Assembly: GCF_000964545.1 (NCBI RefSeq)
Contig: NZ_BBVD01000003.1
Location: 1 to 64,000, forward strand
Direction: 5' to 3'
Source of the DNA: Comamonas thiooxydans
Lineage (GTDB): Bacteria; Pseudomonadota; Gammaproteobacteria; Burkholderiales; Burkholderiaceae_C
Length of the DNA: 64,000 nt
Shown here: positions 17,102 to 25,515 of the stretch, in pieces
How positions within the stretch are numbered: position 1 is the first letter of the stretch
How the letters are laid out: the number at the start of each line of letters is the position of its first letter
The notes under the pieces: model-generated
Seen by the model: only the letters and a program-made list of their open reading frames with translations
Told to the model about the DNA's origin: nothing
Databases searched by the model: none
Made by a program: the position numbers and the translations under genes

Positions 17102-17224
17102 GACATGTCTCCAAGTGAATGCAGGCTTCGACGCACAGCCACGGGCGCGGCTTGCCCGCCCTGTGCAATGCCGCCAGGCATTCAGAAGACATGGGCAACA
17201 CCGGCCGGCAGGTACCGGATCGTC

Positions 17225-17242
17225 GAAATTGAAAGCAATTTC
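17225..17242. promoter_or_regulatory. nested palindrome upstream of the BKACE gene
   Basis: GAAATTG-AAAG-CAATTTC has 7-bp perfect arms. An overlapping second palindrome, ATTGAAA-GCAA-TTTCAAT, is at 17228-17245. It is 125 bp before the BKACE start and AT-rich in a GC-rich setting, consistent with an operator. The regulator is unknown. Confidence 0.4.
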
Positions 17243-17400
17243 AATGTAGGAGAGCTGTCCGCAAAGCGTTTGCCCTAAGACGTTCGAGTCTTGGCAAAGT
17301 GCGCCAGCGCATGCGGGCGCCCCGATGCGCCCTCGGGCCGGCCCGACCGGGCCCGCCGCGACGATGAATGCAGCCCGGCCTTGCGATCGCTGCCGGCCGC

Positions 17401-17880
17401 CTAGCCGCGCCAGGCAGCCTCGATGGCGGCGATATCGATCTTCCTCATCTCCATCATGGCTTCAAAAGCCCGCCTGGCCGCCGCACGATCCGGGTCGGCA
17501 ATGGCCGTGGTCAGCACACGCGGCGTGATCTGCCATGACAGCCCCCAGCGGTCCTTGCACCAGCCGCACTGGCTTTCCTGGCCGCCGTTGCCGACGATGG
17601 CGTTCCACAGGCGATCCGTTTCCTCCTGATCGTCCGTCGCGACCTGAAACGAAAACGCCTCGTTGTGTTTGAAGACAGGGCCGCCGTTCAGGCCCAGGCA
17701 GGGAATGCCCATGACCGTGAATTCGACCGTCAGAACATCGCCCTGCTTGCCGGAGGGGTAGTCGCCCGGTGCGTGGTGAACCGCGCCCACGGCGCTGTCG
17801 GGAAAAATCTGGGCGTAGAACCTGGCGGCTTCCAGGGCCTCGCCCTCGTACCAGAGACAAATCGTGTTTTTGCTGACCAT
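17401..17880 (-). CDS. VOC-superfamily protein, PhnB / 3-demethylubiquinone methyltransferase-like fold
   Basis: 159 aa. NTICLWYEGEALEAARFYAQIFPDSAVG and VEFTVMGIPCLGLNGGPVFKHNEAFSFQVATDDQEETDRLWNAIVGNGGQESQCGWCKDRWGLSWQI match the PhnB-like VOC family very well, including the CGWCKD(R/K)WG(L/V)SWQ segment. The ATG at 17880 has AGGAGAG 8 bases upstream. Its function is not defined; relatives are small cytoplasmic dimers. It is a stand-alone gene, on the same strand as the BKACE gene but 300 bp from it. Confidence 0.9.
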   Translation of the reverse strand: MVSKNTICLWYEGEALEAARFYAQIFPDSAVGAVHHAPGDYPSGKQGDVLTVEFTVMGIPCLGLNGGPVFKHNEAFSFQVATDDQEETDRLWNAIVGNGGQESQCGWCKDRWGLSWQITPRVLTTAIADPDRAAARRAFEAMMEMRKIDIAAIEAAWRG

Positions 17881-18332
17881 CTTGGCTCTCCTGAACAGGA
17901 ACTGATGAATGTCTGCAAACCCGCAGACCGCGGACCCCTCTCTATCGGGACACCGATGCACTGGCGGCTTTCGGCGTCTGTGCATTGAAGCCGCATTTCC
18001 CCAGCGCTTCAATCCCCATATCAGAGGCGCAGGGTCATCCCCCCGATATAGCCATGGCACCTCTGCTCTCACGAAGACGCCGGAAATGGATCAGGCTGCA
18101 TCAGCCCTGCCGGTCTCAAGTCCGGTCAAGGCCGCCTCCGGAACCACGCCAGTCCCGCCCTGCTGCCGCAGATCCTGGGCTCAGAAGCAACTCCTAGGCA
18201 CCGGCCCGGCCTTGCCTCGCTGGCGCACACCAGAGCAATCAAATCTGCTTTAGATCAAGCCAATGCACTTTATTTTTGTCTAGTCATATAATTGACTACA
18301 CATATATAAGACTGACACTTGAAACCTACGTC
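17881..18332. other. 452-bp divergent intergenic region
   Basis: No credible gene. The right end (18240-18332) is strongly AT-rich and holds the putative promoter/operator of the molybdenum hydroxylase operon. I recognised nothing in the left 350 bp. Confidence 0.5.
18281..18298 (+). promoter_or_regulatory. palindrome overlapping a perfect -10 box before the Mo-hydroxylase operon
   Basis: TAGTCATATAATTGACTA has TAGTCA/TGACTA arms that enclose TATAAT (18287-18292), a consensus sigma70 -10 hexamer. It lies 41 bp before the start codon of the first gene. A repressor (MarR- or TetR-like) bound here would block the promoter. No regulator gene is adjacent. Confidence 0.55.
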
Positions 18333-18941
18333 ATGAAATTCACTCTGAACGGCCAGGAAGTGGACGCGCAAAGCGCCGCTGCCGACACACCTCTTTTGTA
18401 TGTGCTGCGCAACGACATGCAGCTCAACGGCCCCAAGTTCGGCTGCGGCCTGGGCGAATGCGGTGCCTGCGCCGTGCTGATCGACGGCAAGGTGGCGCGC
18501 TCCTGCTCCGTGCCGCTGAAGGCTGTCGACGGCAAGAAAGTCACCACGCTGGAAGGCCTGTCGCCTGACGCCAGCAAGGCCGCCAGCGCGCAAGCCCTGC
18601 AGGACCGCGCCGTGCTCGATGTCAGCGCCGCCGAGACAAAGGCGCCTGCCACCCCACGCACCTACACCCTGCATGTGGTGCAGCAAGCCTTTGTCGATGC
18701 ACAGGCTGCGCAGTGCGGCTATTGCACCAACGGAATGATCATGGCGCTGGTTGCCCTGTTCAACCAGCAGCCCAAGGCCAGCGACGAAGAAATCAGGCAC
18801 GCCCTGTCCGGCCATCTGTGCCGCTGCGGCACCCATGTGGAAATCATGCAGGCCGCCGCGCGCGCCCGTGAGCTGATTGCCAAGGGCCACAGCCCGGCCC
18901 TCCCCGCCGCCGGCGCATCCACAACCGCAAAGGCTGCCTGA
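18333..18941 (+). CDS. molybdenum hydroxylase 2Fe-2S subunit (IorA/CoxS-like)
   Basis: 202 aa. The plant-type cluster has Cys38, 43, 46 and 58 (CGLGECGACAVLIDGKVARSC). The second cluster has Cys128, 131, 163 and 165 (CGYCTNG...HLCRCG). The linker between the two is longer than in most CoxS proteins (about 30 extra residues near 75-110). It has no signal peptide of its own, so it is probably exported folded with the Tat-bearing Mo subunit. It transfers electrons from the Mo centre to the cytochrome. The ATG at 18333 is chosen because it starts the KFTLNGQEV beta-grasp fold. The next gene begins 2 bp after its stop. Confidence 0.95.
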   Translation: MKFTLNGQEVDAQSAAADTPLLYVLRNDMQLNGPKFGCGLGECGACAVLIDGKVARSCSVPLKAVDGKKVTTLEGLSPDASKAASAQALQDRAVLDVSAAETKAPATPRTYTLHVVQQAFVDAQAAQCGYCTNGMIMALVALFNQQPKASDEEIRHALSGHLCRCGTHVEIMQAAARARELIAKGHSPALPAAGASTTAKAA

Positions 18942-18943
18942 TC

Positions 18944-21238
18944 ATGAAATTCTTCACCAAAGACAATCACGCTCAACTGACTCGTCGCCAGCTGCTCAAG
19001 GCCGGCGGCATGCTGATGGTCGGCTCCGTGGCAGGCGGCCATCTGCTGATGGCCCAGACCGCCCCCGAAGCGGCGGCCAAGGGCGCTTTCCCCATTCCCT
19101 CGGCCAAGCTGGTGGACAGCTTCATCGCGATTGGCGCCGACGGCTCCGTCACGGCCTACAACGGCCACGTGGACCTGGGCACGGGCGTGCGCACGGCTCT
19201 GGGCCAACTGGTGGCCGACGAGCTGTATGTGGACTTTGCCGCCGTGACCATGGTGCTGGGCCACACCGCCCGCACCCCGGATCTGGGCCCCACCATTGCC
19301 AGCAACACCATCCAGGTGTCGTCCCTGCCCATGCGCCATGCCGCAGCGCAGGTGCGCCAGCTGCTGATCAAGCTGGCCAGCGAGAAATCCGGTGTTCCCG
19401 CCGAGCGCATCACCACCCAGAAAGGCTTTGTCATCGCCGGCGGCAAGCGCTACGGCTATGGCGAGCTGGTTCAGGGCCAGGATCTGCAGATCGAGGTCGA
19501 CGACAAGATCGAGCTGCGCAAGTCCGGATTCGAGTACATCGGCAAATCGGTGCAGCGCGTGGACATCCCCAACAAGGTGCTGGGCGCGCTGACCTATATC
19601 CACGACCTGCGCGTGCCCGGCATGCTGCACGGCCGCGTGATCCGTCCTCCCTACACCGGCGCCGATGCCACGGCGCCGCTGGGCTCCAGCCTGGTGTCGG
19701 TGGACGAGAAATCCATCGCCCATCTGCCCGGCATCGTCAAGGTCGTGGTCAAGGGCGACTTCGTGGGCGTGGTGGCCGAGCGTGAAGAGCAGGCCATCGC
19801 TGCCATGCGCCAGCTCAAGGTCACCTGGAAGGAATGGAGCGGTCTGCCCGATATGTCGCTGAGCGGCCTGCATCAGACCCTGGTGGACCACGCCAAGACC
19901 GACCGCGTGCTGCAGGAAGACGAAGGCGCGCTGCAGGCCATCGAGCAGGTCAAGACTGCGCTGACCCGCGACTATGTCTGGCCCTATCACGCTCATGGCT
20001 CCATCGGCCCGTCCTGCGCGATTGCCGAAGTGGGTAACGGCCAGATCCAGGTCTGGACCGGCTCGCAAAACCCTCACGACGTGTGCAAGGACATTGCCAA
20101 GCTCATGGACGTGAATGCCGACAACATCAACGTCACCCGCCTCGAAGCCTCTGGCTGCTACGGCCGCAACTGCGCCGACGACGTCTGCTCGGATGCGGTG
20201 CTGATGTCTGCCGCCGTGGGCAAGCCCGTGCGCGTGCAGCTGATGCGCGAGCAGGAAGCCGGCTGGGAGCCCAAGGGCACGGGCCAGCTGATTCGCGTGC
20301 GCGGCGGCCTGGATGAGCAAAACAATGTGGCCGCCTACGAGCTGCGCACCTGCTACCCCTCGAACAACGCCTCGGCGCTGGCATTGATTCTGACGGGCAA
20401 GGTGTCCGCCAAGATCGAGGCTCAGCAAATGGGCGACCGCACTGCCATTCCGCAGTACGAATACCCCAAGATGCGCGTGATCTCCCAGGACGCCGTGCCC
20501 ATCGTGCGCGCCTCGTGGATGCGCGGCGTCTCGGCCCTGCCCAATGTGTTCGCCCATGAGTCCTGGATCGACGAATGCGCCTACCTGGCCAAGGCCGACC
20601 CTATCGAGTACCGCCTGCGCTATCTCAAGGACCCGCGTGCCGTGGCGCTGATTGCCGAAGCCAAGAAGCAGTGCAACTGGCAGGAAGGCCCGGCGCGCCG
20701 CAATGCTGCACCTGAAGATCAGCGCCTGGTCAAGGGTCGCGGCTTTGCCTATGCCCGCTACTTCCACAGCAAGTTCCCCGGCTATGGTGCGGCCTGGGCG
20801 ACCTGGGTGGTCGACGTGACCGTGGACCGCGAAACCGGCGAAGTCAAGGTCGACAAGGTCTTTGTCGCCCAGGACACCGGCGCCATGGTCAACCCCGCAG
20901 GCGTGCGTCATCAGGTGCACGGCAACGTGGTGCAGTCCACCAGTCGCGTGCTCAAGGAGTTCGTCACCTTCGACAAGAGCGGCGTCACCTCCGTGGAATG
21001 GGGCGGCTACCCCATCCTGCGCTTTGACGAGCTGCCCGAGATCGACTCGCTGCTGGTCGAGCGCCCCAACGAGGCCCCCATGGGCGCCGGTGAATCGGCC
21101 TCCGTGCCCAGCGCCGCCGCCGTGGCCAACGCCATCTTCGACGCCACCGGTGTGCGCCTGCTGGAAGTGCCGTTCACGCCCAGCCGCGTGCTGGCCGCGC
21201 TCAAGGCAGCCAAGAGCGGCGCCGTCTCGTCCAAGTGA
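18944..21238 (+). CDS. molybdopterin-binding subunit of an exported xanthine-dehydrogenase-family oxidoreductase (IorB-like)
   Basis: 764 aa. A Tat leader (LTRRQLLKAGGMLMVGSVAGGHLLMAQ) is followed by DGSVTAYNGHVDLGTGVRTALGQLVADELYVD, typical of the single-chain IorB/NicB type. The active-site glutamate is in PMGAGESASVPS (about Glu717). LEASGCYGRNCADDVCSDAVLMS resembles the Mo-cofactor-contacting region of this group. It hydroxylates an N-heterocycle, aldehyde or similar compound with water oxygen in the periplasm. The substrate cannot be told; isoquinoline, nicotinate and aldehyde oxidoreductases share this layout. It is co-transcribed with the 2Fe-2S subunit before and the cytochrome after it. 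Confidence 0.94.
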   Translation: MKFFTKDNHAQLTRRQLLKAGGMLMVGSVAGGHLLMAQTAPEAAAKGAFPIPSAKLVDSFIAIGADGSVTAYNGHVDLGTGVRTALGQLVADELYVDFAAVTMVLGHTARTPDLGPTIASNTIQVSSLPMRHAAAQVRQLLIKLASEKSGVPAERITTQKGFVIAGGKRYGYGELVQGQDLQIEVDDKIELRKSGFEYIGKSVQRVDIPNKVLGALTYIHDLRVPGMLHGRVIRPPYTGADATAPLGSSLVSVDEKSIAHLPGIVKVVVKGDFVGVVAEREEQAIAAMRQLKVTWKEWSGLPDMSLSGLHQTLVDHAKTDRVLQEDEGALQAIEQVKTALTRDYVWPYHAHGSIGPSCAIAEVGNGQIQVWTGSQNPHDVCKDIAKLMDVNADNINVTRLEASGCYGRNCADDVCSDAVLMSAAVGKPVRVQLMREQEAGWEPKGTGQLIRVRGGLDEQNNVAAYELRTCYPSNNASALALILTGKVSAKIEAQQMGDRTAIPQYEYPKMRVISQDAVPIVRASWMRGVSALPNVFAHESWIDECAYLAKADPIEYRLRYLKDPRAVALIAEAKKQCNWQEGPARRNAAPEDQRLVKGRGFAYARYFHSKFPGYGAAWATWVVDVTVDRETGEVKVDKVFVAQDTGAMVNPAGVRHQVHGNVVQSTSRVLKEFVTFDKSGVTSVEWGGYPILRFDELPEIDSLLVERPNEAPMGAGESASVPSAAAVANAIFDATGVRLLEVPFTPSRVLAALKAAKSGAVSSK

Positions 21239-21261
21239 CTCCACCGATAAAGAACATAGAT

Positions 21262-22557
21262 ATGCGAACGTTCCAAAAGATTCTGGCGGGCGGTGCGGCT
21301 GTAGTGGTCGTGCTGGCTGCCGCCGGCCTGGCGCTCACCCACCAGGGCGAGATTGCGCCCCAGTCAGCCATTCCCGCTGCCGACTTCACGCCCCAGCAGA
21401 TTGCCAAGGGCAAGCTGCTGGCCGCCATGGGCGACTGCGCCGTCTGCCACACTGCTCCCAACGGCAAGACCAACGCGGGCGGTCTGGCCATGCCCAGCCC
21501 CTTTGGCACCATCTACACCAGCAACATCACGCCCGATCTGCAGACCGGCATCGGCAGCTGGAGCTATGAAGCCTTCGAGCGCGCCATGCGCCACGGCGTG
21601 GACCGCGAAGGCCAGTACCTCTACCCTGCCTTCCCCTACACGGCCTTCAGCCGCGTGACGGATGAGGACATGAAGGCCTTGTACGCCTTTCTGATGAGCG
21701 AGCCTGCCGTGGAGAACGAGGCGCCCAAGACCGCGCTGAACTTCCCCTACAACGTGCGCCGCGGCATTGCGGCCTGGAACTGGCTCTACCTCAAGCCCGG
21801 CGTCGTCAAGGACGATGAAAAGCAGGCTCCCGAGTGGAATCGCGGTGCCTACCTGGTCGAAGGCCTGGGTCACTGCAGCGCCTGCCACACACCGCGCAAC
21901 GGCCTGGCCGCCGAGAAAACCGGTGAGTTCCACCTGACCGGCGGCAGCGCCGAAGGCTGGGATGCTCCCGCTTTGACGGACAAGACTGCCTCGCCCCTGC
22001 CCTGGACCAAGCAGGATCTGGTCGACTATATGAAGACCGGCTTCTCGGCCCGTCACAGTGTGGCAGCAGGCCCCATGGCTCCCGTGGCCCACGGCCTGTC
22101 GCAGCAAAGCGATGTCGACCTCGACGCCATTGCCACCTATCTGATGAGCTACCGCAAGGCCGACGCCGCCCCCGGCGATGCCAAGGCACTCATCGAAGAG
22201 AAGACCGCCAAGCCCAAACTGGCACTCGATGCCGAAGGCTATCGCCTGTACCAGGGCGCCTGCATGGCCTGCCACAAGGCAGACCCTTCGGGCAGCAGCT
22301 TCGGCGTGCGTCCCCAGCTGGCCCTGAGCACCAGCCTGCACTCCGCATCGCCCGACAACGCCATCATGGCCGTGCTCGAAGGCGTGCAACATCCGGCCCA
22401 TGCCGACCTCGGCACCATGCCGGCCTTCCGCCATGCGCTCAGCGATGCACAGATCGCCACCCTGCTCAACACCATGCGTGCCCAGTACGGCGTGGACGAG
22501 TGGAAGGACCTGCCTGCCAAGGTAGGCCAGCTGCGCAAGCAGACCCAGGCGCATTGA
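21262..22557 (+). CDS. triheme cytochrome c subunit of the Mo-hydroxylase
   Basis: 431 aa. The N-terminal hydrophobic anchor (ILAGGAAVVVVLAAAGLAL) precedes three CxxCH sites at Cys59-His63, Cys205-His209 and Cys334-His338. This spacing is that of alcohol/aldehyde dehydrogenase cytochrome subunits and the NicB C-terminal domain. It is membrane-anchored with periplasmic hemes, carrying electrons from the hydroxylase to the respiratory chain. The start at 21262, 23 bp after the previous stop, is preferred over 21235, which overlaps that gene. A terminator follows at 22616. Confidence 0.94.
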   Translation: MRTFQKILAGGAAVVVVLAAAGLALTHQGEIAPQSAIPAADFTPQQIAKGKLLAAMGDCAVCHTAPNGKTNAGGLAMPSPFGTIYTSNITPDLQTGIGSWSYEAFERAMRHGVDREGQYLYPAFPYTAFSRVTDEDMKALYAFLMSEPAVENEAPKTALNFPYNVRRGIAAWNWLYLKPGVVKDDEKQAPEWNRGAYLVEGLGHCSACHTPRNGLAAEKTGEFHLTGGSAEGWDAPALTDKTASPLPWTKQDLVDYMKTGFSARHSVAAGPMAPVAHGLSQQSDVDLDAIATYLMSYRKADAAPGDAKALIEEKTAKPKLALDAEGYRLYQGACMACHKADPSGSSFGVRPQLALSTSLHSASPDNAIMAVLEGVQHPAHADLGTMPAFRHALSDAQIATLLNTMRAQYGVDEWKDLPAKVGQLRKQTQAH

Positions 22558-22615
22558 CAGCAGGCGCTGCCAAAGCGCTGCACAGCTCTGCACAAGCCGG
22601 CCTTCCCTGTCCTTC

Positions 22616-22635
22616 AGGCCTCGGAAGGCCTTTTT
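22616..22635 (+). terminator. rho-independent terminator after the cytochrome gene
   Basis: AGGCCT-CGGA-AGGCCT followed by TTTT. It ends the three-gene hydroxylase unit before xdhC, so the maturation factor may have its own promoter or depend on read-through. Confidence 0.7.
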
Positions 22636-22725
22636 GCGCATGATCATTTACGGGTAGCGCCGCTACCCGGTGCCCGCCTGATGCTTCAAAATTGCAGCGA
22701 GCGAGAGAAACAGAGAAAGCAAGCA

Positions 22726-23799
22726 ATGGACAATATCGACGTCTTGGTACTCAAGGCACTGCGTGACTGGCGCTCGGCCGGCCAGCATGCCTTGCTGGCC
22801 ACCGTGGTGCGCACCTGGGGCTCGTCCCCACGCCCCGTGGGCTCCATGATGGCCTTGCGCGAGGACGGACGTGCCATTGGCTCGGTATCCGGCGGCTGCA
22901 TCGAAGACGATTTGATCGCCCGCCATACCAAGGCCCTGAACCAGAACCTGGGAATTCCCGACGGTCCGCCGCAGCTGGTGCGCTATGGCGTGAGTGCCGA
23001 CGAAGCCCACCGCTTCGGCCTGCCCTGCGGCGGCACGCTGGAGCTGCTGCTGGAATTCAATCCCGATGCTGCCAGCCTGCAGCAACTGGTGGCCGAGCTG
23101 GAAGCCGGCTCACTGGTGAAACGCAGTGTCGACTGCAGCAGCGGCGAAGTCAGCCTGCAGACGGCCGAGCACCCCGACGCGCTGGAGTTTGACGGCCAGC
23201 AACTCGTCAACCACCTGGGCCCCGGCTACCGCATGCTGCTGATAGGCGCAGGCGCCCTGGCCGAATACCTGGCCACCATGGCCTTGTTCAACGGCTTCAC
23301 GGTCACCGTCTGCGACCCGCGCGAGGAATACATGGGCAGTTGGTCGGTGGCCCAGGTCAACACCGTCACCGACATGCCGGACGATGCCGTCACAGCCTTC
23401 AAGCCCGATGCGCGCAGCTGCATCGTCGCCCTCACCCACGATCCCAAGCTCGACGATCTGGCCCTGCTCGAAGCCCTGCACAGCCCGGCCTTCTATGTGG
23501 GCGCCATCGGCTCGCGCCGCAACAACCACTCCAGGCGCGAGCGCATGATGGAACACTTTGGCGAGACCGAAGCCTCGCTGGCCAGGCTGCGCGGCCCCAT
23601 CGGTCTCTATATCGGCAGCAAGACTCCGGCAGAGATCGCGGTCAGCGTGATGGCCGAGATTCTGGCCGTGAAAAACGCCGTGCCGCTGCCGCAAGCCATG
23701 TCGGTGGAAGTAGCCAAGCACGAGCATGACATCGCCATGAACGAGGCCAGCACGCATTGCGCCATTCCGGAAATCCTCCAGCCGGGCTCGGCGCGCTGA
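22726..23799 (+). CDS. XdhC/CoxI-family molybdenum cofactor maturation protein
   Basis: 357 aa. The N-terminal XdhC domain has TWGSSPRPVGSMMALREDGRAIGSVSGGCIEDDL, including the conserved Cys. The C-terminal Rossmann part has MLLIGAGALAEYLATMALFNGFTVTVCDPREEY and FYVGAIGSRRNNHSRRERM...GPIGLYIGSKTPAEIAVSVMAEI. It binds, sulfurates or delivers Mo-cofactor to xanthine-oxidase-family enzymes, here surely the hydroxylase just upstream. The start at 22726 has an AGAGAAAG-type RBS; an upstream ATG at 22681 is also possible. Confidence 0.92.
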   Translation: MDNIDVLVLKALRDWRSAGQHALLATVVRTWGSSPRPVGSMMALREDGRAIGSVSGGCIEDDLIARHTKALNQNLGIPDGPPQLVRYGVSADEAHRFGLPCGGTLELLLEFNPDAASLQQLVAELEAGSLVKRSVDCSSGEVSLQTAEHPDALEFDGQQLVNHLGPGYRMLLIGAGALAEYLATMALFNGFTVTVCDPREEYMGSWSVAQVNTVTDMPDDAVTAFKPDARSCIVALTHDPKLDDLALLEALHSPAFYVGAIGSRRNNHSRRERMMEHFGETEASLARLRGPIGLYIGSKTPAEIAVSVMAEILAVKNAVPLPQAMSVEVAKHEHDIAMNEASTHCAIPEILQPGSAR

Positions 23800-23810
23800 T
23801 ATCCGGCGGT

Positions 23811-24539
23811 TCAGGCCTGTAGCGCAAAATCCACGGCCGCTGCGGCGTGCAAGGCCGTGGTGTCCAGCACCGGCAGTACGCTGTCTGCGGGCTTGATGAG
23901 CATGCCGATTTCCGTGCATCCCAGCACCACGGCCTGCGCCCCGCGGGCCGCCAATGACTCGATGGCACGCTGATAGAGCTTGCGCGACACATCGCTGATC
24001 TGCCCCGCGCAAAGCTCCTCATAGATGATGCGATGCACCTGCGTGCGCTCGGCTTCGCCTGGCACCAGCACCTTCAGGCCGAACTGCTGCTCCAGCCTCT
24101 CGCGCATGAACGGCTGCTCCATGGTGAAGCGCGTACCCAGCAGCCCCAGCACCTGCACACCGGCTGCACGCGCAGCCGCACCGACCGGGTCGGCTATGTG
24201 CAAAAACGGGATCGACACGGCTGCTGCCACCTGATCCGCCACCTTGTGCATGGTGTTGGTGCAAAGTAGCACACAGTCGGCGCCACCGGCTTGCAGACGC
24301 TGGGCGGCATCGGCCAGCAGCGCTGCCGCATCGTCCCAGCGGCCTTCATGCTGGGCCTGCTCGACAGGGCCGAAGTCCACGCTGTACATCAGCAGCCTGG
24401 CCGAGCGCAACGCGCCCAGACGCTCCCGGACACCCTGGTTGATCAGGCGGTAGTACTCGGCGCTGGACTCCCAGCTCATGCCGCCGATCAGGCCTATGAC
24501 GCGTTGCGGCCCGGTGCTTGTTTGCAGGTCTTGATTCAT
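23811..24539 (-). CDS. aspartate/glutamate racemase family protein
   Basis: 242 aa. The two catalytic cysteines are both present: VLLCTNTMHK (near residue 80) and AVVLGCTEIGMLI (near 195). RVIGLIGGMSWESSAEYYRLINQGV is the family N-terminus. Racemises Asp/Glu or a related amino acid, or acts on hydantoins. The start at 24539 fits the family; a longer frame to 24947 runs through the divergent AraC gene and is not used. It converges with xdhC (stop-to-stop gap 11 bp). Confidence 0.9.
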   Translation of the reverse strand: MNQDLQTSTGPQRVIGLIGGMSWESSAEYYRLINQGVRERLGALRSARLLMYSVDFGPVEQAQHEGRWDDAAALLADAAQRLQAGGADCVLLCTNTMHKVADQVAAAVSIPFLHIADPVGAAARAAGVQVLGLLGTRFTMEQPFMRERLEQQFGLKVLVPGEAERTQVHRIIYEELCAGQISDVSRKLYQRAIESLAARGAQAVVLGCTEIGMLIKPADSVLPVLDTTALHAAAAVDFALQA

Positions 24540-24578
24540 GAGCGCCAGTGTGAGGCCAGCCGGCCGCCATCGTCTATC

Positions 24579-25397
24579 ATGAAATTTCAGCAAGCCATGA
24601 AGACCCATCTGATTCAGCCTTCGGCAACCGATACGCCAGCGGTACAGATCCATTTGCTCGGCCGCGCGCCCTACAGCAGCCGCGACCCGGTGCGCATGCA
24701 TGCACTGGGCATTGCGCTGCAAAGACAGCAAGGCGTTCACGCCATTGCCTCCGACAGACGCGTGGACTTCGACACCTGGCCCGGCACCCTGAGCTATACG
24801 CCGCCGGGCGTCGAGGTATTTTCCGAGTCGGCCACCGGCGGCGAATACCTGGTGCTGCGCCATGGCGTCCATGAGACTGACGCTCCCAGGCCATCGCAGC
24901 GCGTCACACGACACGGTCAGCGCGCAGCCTTGCAGATAGCGCAGCATCTGCGCCTGCTGCTGCTCAGCCCCTGTCCGGACGCTCTGGCCATCGAGCAGGC
25001 TGCGCTGCGCTTCATGGCCTGCCAGGAGGGCAGCGCCTGCGGGGCCGACGCTCGCCCCGGCGCCGGCTATGCGCGCGTGCTGGACCGCATTGCCGCCGAG
25101 TTCGAGCGGCCGCTGAGCATTGCCGATCTGTCCGCCATGGTGGGCACCAGCCCCTTGCGCTTTCTACGTGAGTTCACACGGCTCACGGGCATGACTCCAC
25201 ATGCCTGGATCATGGAGACCCGGCTGCAGGCGGCCCGCACCATGATTCAAGGCTCTGATCAGCCCCTTCCGCAAATCGCGCTGGAATGCGGCTTCAACCA
25301 CCAGTCGCATATGGGCCATGTGTTTCGCAAACACCTGGGCCTGACGCCAGGCCAGTACCGGCAACATCACGGTCTGAAGCACGCAGGCTGCCCCTGA
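24579..25397 (+). CDS. AraC-family transcriptional regulator
   Basis: 272 aa. A short cupin-like N-terminal domain (VQIHLLGRAPYSSRDPVRMHALGIALQRQQGVHAI) precedes a full AraC double HTH (RIAAEFERPLSIADLSAMVGTSPLRFLREFTRLTGMTPHAWIMETRLQAARTMI and ECGFNHQSHMGHVFRKHLGLTPGQYR). Two ATGs (24579, 24597) are possible, neither with a strong RBS. It is divergent from the racemase gene, 40 bp start-to-start, so the promoters overlap and it probably regulates that gene. Confidence 0.9.
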   Translation: MKFQQAMKTHLIQPSATDTPAVQIHLLGRAPYSSRDPVRMHALGIALQRQQGVHAIASDRRVDFDTWPGTLSYTPPGVEVFSESATGGEYLVLRHGVHETDAPRPSQRVTRHGQRAALQIAQHLRLLLLSPCPDALAIEQAALRFMACQEGSACGADARPGAGYARVLDRIAAEFERPLSIADLSAMVGTSPLRFLREFTRLTGMTPHAWIMETRLQAARTMIQGSDQPLPQIALECGFNHQSHMGHVFRKHLGLTPGQYRQHHGLKHAGCP

Positions 25398-25515
25398 ATC
25401 GCCGGCCTCTGGGCCTATGGTTCACATACGGTTTCATTGCCGGACACACAAAGTGCGGCCTGCGGCCCGCACCACGCTTTAAGCAGCATTCAAGCGGCGT
25501 ACCATTGCCGCCTGA

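Noticed and set aside
18719..21244. 841-codon open frame antisense to the Mo-hydroxylase gene
   Set aside because: Its residues (His/Gly/Ala-rich, no domain) are those of a GC-rich antisense shadow. The sense strand has Tat leader and catalytic motifs.
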